A program made the position numbers and the translations under genes. This document shows, piece after piece, positions 18,257-25,670 of a stretch of DNA of 64,000 nt (within the stretch, counting starts at the first letter, position 1; each line of letters opens with the position of its first letter). The stretch is from Nesterenkonia sp. E16_10 (GTDB lineage: Bacteria; Actinomycetota; Actinomycetes; Actinomycetales; Micrococcaceae), in the NCBI RefSeq assembly GCF_017347085.1, contig NZ_JADPSA010000022.1:62001-126000 (forward strand). The letters are read 5' to 3'. The notes below the pieces were generated by a model. It did not search any database and was not told where the DNA came from. It was given only the letters and a program-made list of their open reading frames with translations.

Positions 18257-20539
18257 CTATCGGGGTTGAGCGGCCGGAACCGAGGAATCTTCCGAGAGAT
18301 CTGCGGATTGATCAGGATCGGAATCCTCCGGGCCGGGCGTGGTCGCATCCTGCTTGGCCCAGTGGTCACCCCTGCCGATCTTCGAGGGCCACCAGAAACG
18401 GTGGCCGAGATCGACGCCGATTGCGGGGACCTGCAGGGTGCGCACGATGAAGGTGTCGATCAGCACGCCCAGAGCCACCAGGAACGCCAGCTGGACCATG
18501 AACATCAGCGGCAGCACGCCCAGGGCGGCGAAGGTCGCGGCCAGCACGATCCCGGCGCTGGTGATGACGCCGCCGGTGATCACCAGCGAGTACAGCAGCC
18601 CCTCCTTCGGTCCGCGCCGGACGGTCTCCTCCCGGGCGCGGGTGGCCAGGAAGATGTTGTAGTCCACGCCCAGGGCGGTGAGGAAGACGAAGCCGAACAG
18701 CGGCACCGTCGGGTCGGCGCCGGGGAATCCGAGGATGTAGTTGAACACCAGCGCAGAGATGCCCAGTGCCGCGGTGTAGGAGAGCACCGTGGTGAGCAGC
18801 AGGATCACCGGGGCGGTGACCGAGCGCAGCAGCACGATCAAGAACGCCAGGATGACCAGCAGCACGATCGGGATGATCGTGATCAGGTCCCGCTGCGCGG
18901 TCTCATTGGTGTCCAGCTGGGTGGCGGTGGTGCCGCCGACCAGCGCGTCCCCTTCAAGCGCACCGAGCTCCCCGCGCAGCTCGCTGATGGTGCGTTCGGC
19001 CTCGAGGGAGTCTCCGGAGTCGGTCAGCGTGACCGAGAGCTGGTTGTAGCCGTCCACCTCGTTGGCGTCCTGCGGACCCTGGGCCGGCGCCCCGGTCTCG
19101 GCCACGGCGTAGACCTCGCCGACGCCGTCGCTGGCCTCGACGATCTCGAGCGACTCGGCAAGCTCCTCGGCAGGGACGAAGACGTTGGCGGGGGCCCCGG
19201 TGCCGGCGTCGAAATGCTCCTGGAGCATCGCCTGGCCGTCCTTGGCGTCGGTCTGGCCCAGCACCTGTTCGGACTGCGGGACGCCTTCGGCCTTCAGGTC
19301 GAGCACGCCGACCGAGGCGACCAGCAGCAGGCCGGTGACCACCAGCCAGATGACTCGGGGGCGGGCGCGGACCTTCTCGGCGACCACGGCCCACAGGGTC
19401 CGGCGCCGTGAGGTGTGCTTGGTGCGACGCGTCTGAAGGTCCGGGTTCGCCGCCTGAGCCTGTTCCACCGCGGGCCGGGGCGCGTGCGGGACCTTGGGCC
19501 AGAAGACCGGGCGGCCGAAGAGCGCGAGCATCGCGGGCAGGAAGGTCAGCGTGGCGAGCATCGCGAAGACGATGCCGGTGCTGGCCACCGGGCCCAGCGC
19601 CCGGTTGGAGTTCAGGTCGGAGAAGAGCAGGCAGAGCAGCGCGGCGGCCACGGTGCCGCCGGAGGCCAGGATCGCCGGGGTGGAGCGGCGCCAGGCGATC
19701 CAGAGCGCGTCGAAGCGGTTCTCCCGTGCGAGCAGCTCTTCGCGGTAGCGGGCCACCAAGAGCAGCGAGTAGTCGGTGGCGGCGCCGATGACCAGGATCG
19801 AGAGGATGCCCTGAGCCTGGCCGTTGAGCGTGATCCATTCCATCTTGGCCAGCTGGAAGATCACGGTGATGGCGCTGGAGAGGGCAGCGATGGAGGAGAG
19901 CAGCACCAGGAAGGGCAGCAGCACCGAGCGGTAGACCACCACGAGGATGACGAAGACGGTGATCACCGCGACCAGCAGCAGCAGCCCGTCGATGCCGGCG
20001 AAGGCGTTGGCGAAGTCATCGGAGAGCGCCGCCGGACCGGTGACGTGGGTGGTCCACTCCTGGGCAGAGAGCTCGGCGTCCACCAGGTCACGCAGCTCTG
20101 CGACCGCGCCATCCTCCACGGCGGCCTCCTCCATCAGCACCAGCACCTGGAAGGCCTCGCCGTCTTCGGAGATCTGCGGCGGCAGCGAGCGGTCGACGCC
20201 GTCGAGCTCGTTGATCTGCCCCACGAGGGTCTCCAGCTCACCGAGCGCCTGGTCATCGACCTCGCCGCTGGCGGGTTCTCCGATCAGGGTGGCGGGGATG
20301 GAGTCGTCGTCGGAGAAGCCCTCGCCGACCTCCAGCGCCCGTGTGGACTCCGCGTCGGCGGGCAGGAAGGTGGTCTGGTCGTTCGTGGTGACCTCGGCGA
20401 CCTTGCCGAAGGTCTGACCGCCCACGGCGGTCACGCCGAGCCAGACCAGCACCAGAATGGCGGGTATCAGGATCCTGATCCAACCGGGTTGGGGACGGCT
20501 GCGCCCGGGGCTCTTCGTCGTCGCGGTCTTCGTCGTCAC
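18257..20539 (-). CDS. MMPL/RND-family transporter
   Basis: A membrane protein of about 760 aa with the MMPL layout: one N-terminal helix, an extracellular domain, a bundle of five to six helices, a cytosolic linker, then the same order repeated. The duplicated helix motifs ATDYSLLLVARYREEL and GVDYNIFLATRAREE are typical. I chose GTG at 20539 (VTTKTATTKS). The frame remains open to 20701, but that part overlaps a terminator-like hairpin and reads as low-complexity. Such transporters export lipids, antibiotics or pigments; the substrate here is unknown. Confidence 0.85.
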   Translation of the reverse strand: MTTKTATTKSPGRSRPQPGWIRILIPAILVLVWLGVTAVGGQTFGKVAEVTTNDQTTFLPADAESTRALEVGEGFSDDDSIPATLIGEPASGEVDDQALGELETLVGQINELDGVDRSLPPQISEDGEAFQVLVLMEEAAVEDGAVAELRDLVDAELSAQEWTTHVTGPAALSDDFANAFAGIDGLLLLVAVITVFVILVVVYRSVLLPFLVLLSSIAALSSAITVIFQLAKMEWITLNGQAQGILSILVIGAATDYSLLLVARYREELLARENRFDALWIAWRRSTPAILASGGTVAAALLCLLFSDLNSNRALGPVASTGIVFAMLATLTFLPAMLALFGRPVFWPKVPHAPRPAVEQAQAANPDLQTRRTKHTSRRRTLWAVVAEKVRARPRVIWLVVTGLLLVASVGVLDLKAEGVPQSEQVLGQTDAKDGQAMLQEHFDAGTGAPANVFVPAEELAESLEIVEASDGVGEVYAVAETGAPAQGPQDANEVDGYNQLSVTLTDSGDSLEAERTISELRGELGALEGDALVGGTTATQLDTNETAQRDLITIIPIVLLVILAFLIVLLRSVTAPVILLLTTVLSYTAALGISALVFNYILGFPGADPTVPLFGFVFLTALGVDYNIFLATRAREETVRRGPKEGLLYSLVITGGVITSAGIVLAATFAALGVLPLMFMVQLAFLVALGVLIDTFIVRTLQVPAIGVDLGHRFWWPSKIGRGDHWAKQDATTPGPEDSDPDQSADLSEDSSVPAAQPR

Positions 20540-20622
20540 GTCATTCTCGCTATCGCTACCGCCGGACCGCGTGATCCGCCGCGCGTCATTGCGCGAGCAT
20601 CCTGGGTCAGGTCCTGAATCAG

Positions 20623-20666
20623 AGCCGCCGCTTCCTCTGGTGCAAGGTGCTGAGGGAGCGGCGGCT
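20623..20666. terminator. Hairpin between AraC-type gene and MMPL gene
   Basis: AGCCGCCGCT (20623-20632) and AGCGGCGGCT (20657-20666) form a perfect 10-bp stem, extended by TCCTC/GAGGG pairing. TTTCTT follows on the plus strand. It lies 76 bp after the PAS-AraC gene stop and supports the shorter MMPL start. Confidence 0.6.
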
Positions 20667-20741
20667 TTCTTACCGGACAACTCTACTGCCCGGGTCGACA
20701 CGGAACACGTCGTCTCACCCCGGTCACGTGAGGGCGCGGCC

Positions 20742-21488
20742 TCAGTGGGTGCTCAGGCTCCCAAGCATGGCCTTGGTCTGGGCGGGCGCCCTGCCGAAGG
20801 TGCGCCGGTACGCGCGGCTGAAGGTCCCGACATCGTTGAACCCGCTGGAGAAGGCCGACTCGGCCACGCCGGCCCCCTGGGTCAGAAGCAGGTGACCCCG
20901 CTCGAGCCGGGCCCGGCGGATCTCCTGAGCCGGTGAGGTGTTCGCCTGCGCGAACAGGGTCTGCAGAGTTCGCAGCGAGACACCGGCCCGCACGGCCACG
21001 CGGTCGGGGGTCAGCGTCGGATCCTGGCAGTGAGACTCGATGTAGCTCCTGATCTCGGCGAAGCTGCGGCTGGACTCGGCGTCCAGCCGGGCCCCCGTCG
21101 AGACCGGCGACCCGGCGGAACCCCGGGACTGGCGCGGGGTGAAGGTGAGCAGCCTGTGGTCGGAGTCCTCGAGCGCCCGGAGCCTCCAGCGCACCCGCAG
21201 CGGGCGGCCGCGACGGTCGATGAACTCCTCCGCGTGGCTGTGGCTCACCGTTCCGGGAGCGGTCACGATCGGGCAGGCCTCCCGCGGGTAGGGCGACCCG
21301 TCGGCGTGGCGCGGGTGCAGCGCCTCGTGGCTGCAGCGGCCCACCAGCGTGCTGCCCTGGCTATAGCCGAGCACGGTGGCCGCGGCCTCGTTGACCAGTG
21401 CGACCGACCCGTCGGGCTCGATGAGCCAGAGCGGAGTGGGGGCTGCGTCAATGAGGGAGCGCAGGACTCCCTCGCCGTCGAAGGTCAT
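20742..21488 (-). CDS. PAS domain AraC-type regulator, divergent from cyanate operon
   Basis: About 248 aa from ATG at 21488; GGAAGGAG lies 12 nt upstream and abuts the alternative ATG at 21500, which makes that one unlikely. An N-terminal PAS-like sensor (LIDAAPTPLWLIEPDGS, VNEAAATVLGYS) is followed by an AraC/XylS DNA-binding domain (VAVRAGVSLRTLQTLFAQ, then FSSGFNDVGTFSRAYRRTFG). PAS-AraC fusions of this sort are uncommon. It is divergent from cynS with a gap of about 230 bp, so I infer it controls cyanate use, sensing cyanate, a related small molecule or redox state. Confidence 0.85.
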   Translation of the reverse strand: MTFDGEGVLRSLIDAAPTPLWLIEPDGSVALVNEAAATVLGYSQGSTLVGRCSHEALHPRHADGSPYPREACPIVTAPGTVSHSHAEEFIDRRGRPLRVRWRLRALEDSDHRLLTFTPRQSRGSAGSPVSTGARLDAESSRSFAEIRSYIESHCQDPTLTPDRVAVRAGVSLRTLQTLFAQANTSPAQEIRRARLERGHLLLTQGAGVAESAFSSGFNDVGTFSRAYRRTFGRAPAQTKAMLGSLSTH

Positions 21489-21719
21489 CGTGAAGAGCAT
21501 CTCCTTCCGGCGCCGGGACCGTTGTTCCACAATTTTAGGACCACGCTGTTTCCCTCAAGAGGCCCGAATATTTCAGCCGGGTTAAACCATTGCCGTTTGC
21601 GCGAATCGTCGGATGATCCGCGCAGATCGCCTTGTTGGCCGGTTCCGCACCGACCTAGGTTCGGAATCGCGCCGGGACCATTCCGGGCTGGCGCCGTCGA
21701 AACGAGGAGGACCAGACAC

Positions 21720-22172
21720 GTGGAGCCGTTCATCAGCAAGAGAGAAGCCGCCGAGCACATTCGGGTGGCCCGCCACCGGGCAGGAATCACCTGGGCGCAG
21801 ATTGCCGAACAGCTGGGGGTGGCCAAGGAATGGAGCACCGCCGCCCTGCTCGGCAGCCACCCCATGACCGCCGCCCAGGCCAGGTTGGTGCAGGAGCTGC
21901 TGAGCCTGGACGACACCGTCGCAGAGGCCCTGCAGATGCAGCCCTACCGGGGACCTCTGAGTGAGGACGTGCTGGCGGATCCGACCATCTATCGCTTTCA
22001 GGAGGCCGTCATGGTCTACGGCCCCACGATCAAGGAACTGATCCATGAGGAGTTCGGCGACGGGATCATGAGCGCCATCAACTTCCAGCTCGACGTCGCA
22101 CGCCGCACCGACCCCGAGGGAGACCGCGTCGTCGTGACCTTGGACGGCAAGTTCCTCGACTACAAGTGGTGA
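21720..22172 (+). CDS. cynS: Cyanate hydratase (cyanase)
   Basis: Cyanase converts cyanate and bicarbonate to ammonia and carbon dioxide. The 150-aa protein starts at GTG 21720 with GAGGAGG upstream; the frame upstream of that is non-coding. The catalytic triad of E. coli CynS (Arg96, Glu99, Ser122) corresponds to Arg92 in IYRFQE, Glu95 and Ser118 in FGDGIMSAI. The C-terminus GKFLDYKW is characteristic. It is the first gene of a four-gene operon with an ABC importer, giving cytosolic ammonia from external cyanate. No carbonic anhydrase gene is adjacent. Confidence 0.95.
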   Translation: MEPFISKREAAEHIRVARHRAGITWAQIAEQLGVAKEWSTAALLGSHPMTAAQARLVQELLSLDDTVAEALQMQPYRGPLSEDVLADPTIYRFQEAVMVYGPTIKELIHEEFGDGIMSAINFQLDVARRTDPEGDRVVVTLDGKFLDYKW

Positions 22173-23413
22173 CCGTGGGACACCGCCACCTCTCCCGGCG
22201 CAACCTGCTCGGCCTCGGCGGCGGGGCCCTCGGAGCGAGCCTGCTCGCCGGCTGCACCCCCACCGGGGGCGCCCCGAACACCAACCCGCTGGGAATCGAT
22301 TTCAGCGCGGCACTGGAGCCCGCCGGGGACCTTGAGGTCCGCGACGTCACGCTGGGCTTCGTGCCGATCACGTGTTCCTCCCCGATCATCAACGCCGCCG
22401 CGATGGGGATCTTCGAGCAGTATGGGCTCAATGTGACGCTGCAGCGCTACACCGGGTGGGGTGAGCTGTGGATCGCTTATGTCGCCGGAGAGCTCGACGC
22501 CACTCAGATGCTCAGCCCGATGCCGCTGGGCATCCATCACAACTTCGCCGCCGGTCAGCGGGATTCTCGGATGCCCTACATCACCAATATCAACGGGCAG
22601 GCGATCACGCTGGGCACCGCGCACATGGATCGGGTGCGCGGCGCGGAGGACTTCCGCGGCCTGACCATTGCGGTGCCCTTCGACTACTCCGGGCATAACC
22701 TGCTGCTGCGGGACTACCTCGCCCTGGGCGGTCTGGACCCGGACTACGACGTCGGCATCCAGGTGATGCGCCCCTCGGACATGGTCGCCTCGCTCAACGT
22801 CGGCGACATCGATGGCTTCCTCGCCCCGGATCCGTTCAACCAGCGCGCCGTCGCCCTCGGAGCCGGCTACCTGCACATGCTCTCCAAGGACCTCTGGGAC
22901 GGGCACCCCTGCTGCAGCTTCACCGTGGCCGATGAATTCGCCTCCGCGTATCCGAACACCTACACCACGCTGCTGCGAGCCATCGGAGACTCCGCCATGT
23001 GGACCGACAGGAAGGAGAATCGCGCCACCGCGGCAGAGACCATGGCGGGGCGGGCATTCCTCAGCCAGGACCCGGCGGTCATCGCTGCGGTGCTCACCGG
23101 CGAGTTCGAGGACGGCACAGGCGCCACCCAGTCCGTGGAAGACCGCATCGGCTTCCGCCCCTACCCCCACGAGTCCTACGCGATCTGGGCGCTGACCCAG
23201 CTCCAGCGCTGGGACCTCGCCCCCAGGGCCGGCTATGACTCCGCGGCGGACTACCAGTCTGCGGTGCGCCAGGTCCTGGACCCCGACGTCGCGACCCCGA
23301 TCCTGGAGGCGCTCGGCGCCGACACCACCCCACGGGAGACCGAGACCATCATCGGGCGCAGATTCGACCCGGCGGACCCATTGCCCTGGACCGAGAAACA
23401 GGTGAACCTATGA
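22166..23413 (+). CDS. Cyanate/nitrate-type ABC transporter binding lipoprotein
   Basis: A 415-aa solute-binding protein of the NrtA/CmpA/SsuA class. A Tat motif (SRRNLLG, residues 10-16) precedes a lipobox LLAGC with Cys30. The body has the typical PITCSSPIINAAAMGIFEQYGL and VAELDATQ-like segments. The start is one of GTG 22166 or 22169, overlapping the cynS stop, so the genes are translationally coupled. Linkage to cyanase makes cyanate the likely ligand, but nitrate, bicarbonate or sulfonate binders have the same fold. Confidence 0.88.
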   Translation: MVTVGHRHLSRRNLLGLGGGALGASLLAGCTPTGGAPNTNPLGIDFSAALEPAGDLEVRDVTLGFVPITCSSPIINAAAMGIFEQYGLNVTLQRYTGWGELWIAYVAGELDATQMLSPMPLGIHHNFAAGQRDSRMPYITNINGQAITLGTAHMDRVRGAEDFRGLTIAVPFDYSGHNLLLRDYLALGGLDPDYDVGIQVMRPSDMVASLNVGDIDGFLAPDPFNQRAVALGAGYLHMLSKDLWDGHPCCSFTVADEFASAYPNTYTTLLRAIGDSAMWTDRKENRATAAETMAGRAFLSQDPAVIAAVLTGEFEDGTGATQSVEDRIGFRPYPHESYAIWALTQLQRWDLAPRAGYDSAADYQSAVRQVLDPDVATPILEALGADTTPRETETIIGRRFDPADPLPWTEKQVNL

Positions 23414-24297
23414 GCACCCAGACCACTCAGCCCGCTGAGACCACCGACGCCACCGGTGCGGCGCAGCATCCGCACACCAACACCGCCCCGGAGGCGCTGC
23501 AGCGGCGGGCGAAGGCCCAGCGCACCCGGGACCGGATCCAGACCACCGGACTCTTCGTGATCTTCTTCCTCGGGTTCATCGGCATCTGGCACCTGGCCAC
23601 CGTGGGTCTCGACGACGGCGGCCTGGCCCCCACTCCCGGGGCCACCTGGGACCGACTGCTGGAGATGCTCGGCACGGCCTTCCTGCTGGATGGGCCCAAC
23701 AATGTGGGCATCTTCTACCACCTGCTCGCCTCCATCCAGCGGGTGCTCCTGGGCTTCGGCCTGGCCGCGCTCATCGCCGTCCCGCTGGGGCTGCTGCTGG
23801 GAACCTCGCGGGTGATCCACGATGGCATGGACCCGTTCATCCAGATCCTGCGCCCGGTCTCACCCCTGGCCTGGCTACCGCTGGGCCTGGCGCTGCTGCG
23901 GGATTCGCAGATGACCGCGATCTTCGTGATCTTCATGGCCGCGCTCTGGCCGATCCTGGTCTCGACCATCGACGGGGTGCGCCGGGTCAACCCGCTGTTC
24001 CTGGATCTGGCGAAATCCCTGGAGACCGACACCAGGACCCGGGTGTTCAAGGTGTTGCTCCCGGCCACGCTGCCCGCCATCGTGACGGGTCTGCGCACCG
24101 CGCTCTCCACGGCCTGGCTGGTGATCGTGGCGGCCGAGATGATCGTCGGCGGCCGCGGGATGGGGCACTTCGTCTGGAACGAATGGAACGCGCTGAACAC
24201 CCCCAGCATCGTGGTGGCGATCGTGATCATCGGCGGCGTCGGCTTCCTGCTGGACCGTTCGATCGCCCAGCTGCAGCGCCTGGTCCCGAAATCCTGA
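23410..24297 (+). CDS. Cyanate/nitrate-type ABC transporter permease
   Basis: A 295-aa permease of the NrtB/SsuC family with an N-terminal cytosolic tail of about 45 residues, roughly six helices and the ATPase-contact sequence AKSLETDTRTRVFKVLLPATLP. ATG overlaps the previous stop (ATGA), so it is coupled to the binding-protein gene. It forms the channel of the presumed cyanate importer. Confidence 0.9.
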   Translation: MSTQTTQPAETTDATGAAQHPHTNTAPEALQRRAKAQRTRDRIQTTGLFVIFFLGFIGIWHLATVGLDDGGLAPTPGATWDRLLEMLGTAFLLDGPNNVGIFYHLLASIQRVLLGFGLAALIAVPLGLLLGTSRVIHDGMDPFIQILRPVSPLAWLPLGLALLRDSQMTAIFVIFMAALWPILVSTIDGVRRVNPLFLDLAKSLETDTRTRVFKVLLPATLPAIVTGLRTALSTAWLVIVAAEMIVGGRGMGHFVWNEWNALNTPSIVVAIVIIGGVGFLLDRSIAQLQRLVPKS

Positions 24298-24372
24298 GCG
24301 TCCCTCCCGGGGCACCTGAGCCTGCGCCACCCACCCCTGAGACCCAAGCCTGAGAAACCAGGAGACACAGAC

Positions 24373-25185
24373 ATGACCGCCGAAACTCTGACCGCAGCGC
24401 ACACCAGCTCCGAACCGGTGGTGAAGCTCGAGGGCATCACCAAGGGGTTCCCCGATCGAAAGAAGGGCTTCCAGCGGATCGTCGGCACCACCGACGTCGA
24501 TATCGACGAAGGCGAGTTCATCACCATCATCGGCCCCTCGGGCTGTGGGAAGTCCACCATCCTGAAGATGATCGCCGGCCTGGAATCCGTCGATGAGGGC
24601 AGCATCTCACTGGCCGGGAGGCCGATCACCGCACCGAGCCGGGAACTGGGCATCGTGTTCCAGCAGCACGTGCTGCTGCCTTGGATGTCCGCCCGACAGA
24701 ACGTGATCTTCGCGCTGGAGACCGATCCGCACCAGAAGCGCAGCAAGCAGGAACTCGAGTCGCTGGCCGATGAATACCTGGAGCTGGTGAACCTCTCCCA
24801 CGCCGCAGACCGGCGGCCCACCCAGCTCTCCGGCGGCATGCAGCAACGCGTGGGAATCGCCCGGGCCTTCGCACTGGAGCCCAAGGTGATGCTGCTCGAC
24901 GAGCCTCTCGGCGCGCTGGATGCGCTCACCCGGCACGAGCTGCAGCTTCAGCTGCTGCAGCTGTGTGAACAGCAGAAGCGCACCTTCATCATGGTCACCC
25001 ACGACGTGGACGAGGCGCTGCTGCTCTCCGACCGGATTCTGGTGATGGGGGCCGGGCCGAATGCGCAGATCGTCCACGACATGAAGGTCCCGTTCCCCCG
25101 GCCGCGTGATGTGGAGAACCTGGAGCAGGACCCGAAGTATCACGAGCTGCGCAGCTTCCTGCTGAACTCGCTCACCGGGCACTGA
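24373..25185 (+). CDS. Cyanate/nitrate-type ABC transporter ATPase
   Basis: A 270-aa ATPase with Walker A GPSGCGKST (near residue 57), Q-loop FQQHVLLPW, signature LSGGMQQR, Walker B VMLLDEPLGALD and switch VTHDVDEAL. It is the NrtD/SsuB type without the extra binding domain of NrtC. A GGAGACAC ribosome site precedes the ATG. It lies 75 bp after the permease gene and closes the cyn operon. Confidence 0.93.
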   Translation: MTAETLTAAHTSSEPVVKLEGITKGFPDRKKGFQRIVGTTDVDIDEGEFITIIGPSGCGKSTILKMIAGLESVDEGSISLAGRPITAPSRELGIVFQQHVLLPWMSARQNVIFALETDPHQKRSKQELESLADEYLELVNLSHAADRRPTQLSGGMQQRVGIARAFALEPKVMLLDEPLGALDALTRHELQLQLLQLCEQQKRTFIMVTHDVDEALLLSDRILVMGAGPNAQIVHDMKVPFPRPRDVENLEQDPKYHELRSFLLNSLTGH

Positions 25186-25248
25186 GCCGGACCCTTGGCG
25201 CGAGGGCAGCGCCGGCTGAGCTTCACGGCAGATGGCCTGATCCTCGAT

Positions 25249-25270
25249 CTCTGGAGAATCCCATCCAGAG
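25249..25270 (+). terminator. Inverted repeat after the cyanate operon
   Basis: CTCTGGA (25249-25255) and TCCAGAG (25264-25270) form a 7-bp stem with an 8-nt loop, 64 nt after the ATPase stop. No T run follows, so termination is uncertain. A second repeat, GAGCCC (25296-25301) with GGGCTC (25317-25322), lies in the leader of the next gene. Confidence 0.4.
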
Positions 25271-25355
25271 TGCGAGTCGCTCCGAACATGGACCGGAGCC
25301 CCTCCCCCAGTGAAGCGGGCTCACCGTTCGAGTCCGCAACTCAGAGGAGCCCGTC

Positions 25356-25601
25356 ATGACCACCATCGCCGCCCACGCTGCCGCCGCTGAAGCCCCGACC
25401 CACCAGCGCACCTCGTTCCAGGCCCTCGCAGCCGCAGGTCTGCTGGCGCTCGCCGCCCTGGTCGTGATGGCCGGCAACGGCGCCCTGCTGGACTACGCCA
25501 CGGCTGGACTCACCTTGATCAACGGCCCGCTGATCGAGGGCCCGCTGCTGAACCTGGGCGACACGCTCACCGATCTGCAGATCGGCCAGTTCCAGCAGTA
25601 A
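25356..25601 (+). CDS. 81-aa membrane peptide at head of NRPS locus
   Basis: A small protein of no recognised family. ATG at 25356 has a strong AGAGGAG site. Residues 1-23 are Ala-rich and polar. Residues 24-45 form one hydrophobic helix (LAAAGLLALAALVVMAGNGALL). The rest is an Asn/Leu/Gly-rich tail with two similar halves (LTLINGPLIEG, LLNLGDTLTD) ending in QFQQ. Its stop codon is followed within 4 nt by a perfect hairpin and then, 69 bp on, by the NRPS. It could be a membrane partner, a resistance peptide or a separate transcript; I cannot assign a function. Confidence 0.65.
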   Translation: MTTIAAHAAAAEAPTHQRTSFQALAAAGLLALAALVVMAGNGALLDYATAGLTLINGPLIEGPLLNLGDTLTDLQIGQFQQ

Positions 25602-25605
25602 GCGG

Positions 25606-25631
25606 TCTGCGCGCCCCTGCGGGCGCGCAGA
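25606..25631 (+). terminator. Perfect 11-bp hairpin between the small ORF and the NRPS
   Basis: TCTGCGCGCCC (25606-25616) and GGGCGCGCAGA (25621-25631) pair perfectly around a 4-nt CTGC loop, four nucleotides after the small ORF's stop. There is no T run, so it could be a partial terminator, an attenuator or an RNA stabiliser that makes the small peptide more abundant than the NRPS. Confidence 0.6.
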
Positions 25632-25670
25632 GCCAGACCTCTATCACCCAGTCTTCAAGGAGCATCACCC

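Noticed and set aside
20540-20701. 54-codon extension of the MMPL gene
   Set aside because: It spans a terminator-like hairpin, is low-complexity and has no good ribosome site; MMPL proteins usually begin just before the first helix.
21030-21719. 230-codon extension of cynS
   Set aside because: It lies opposite the PAS-AraC gene and across its promoter; the GTG at 21720 has a strong ribosome site and matches the known cyanase length.
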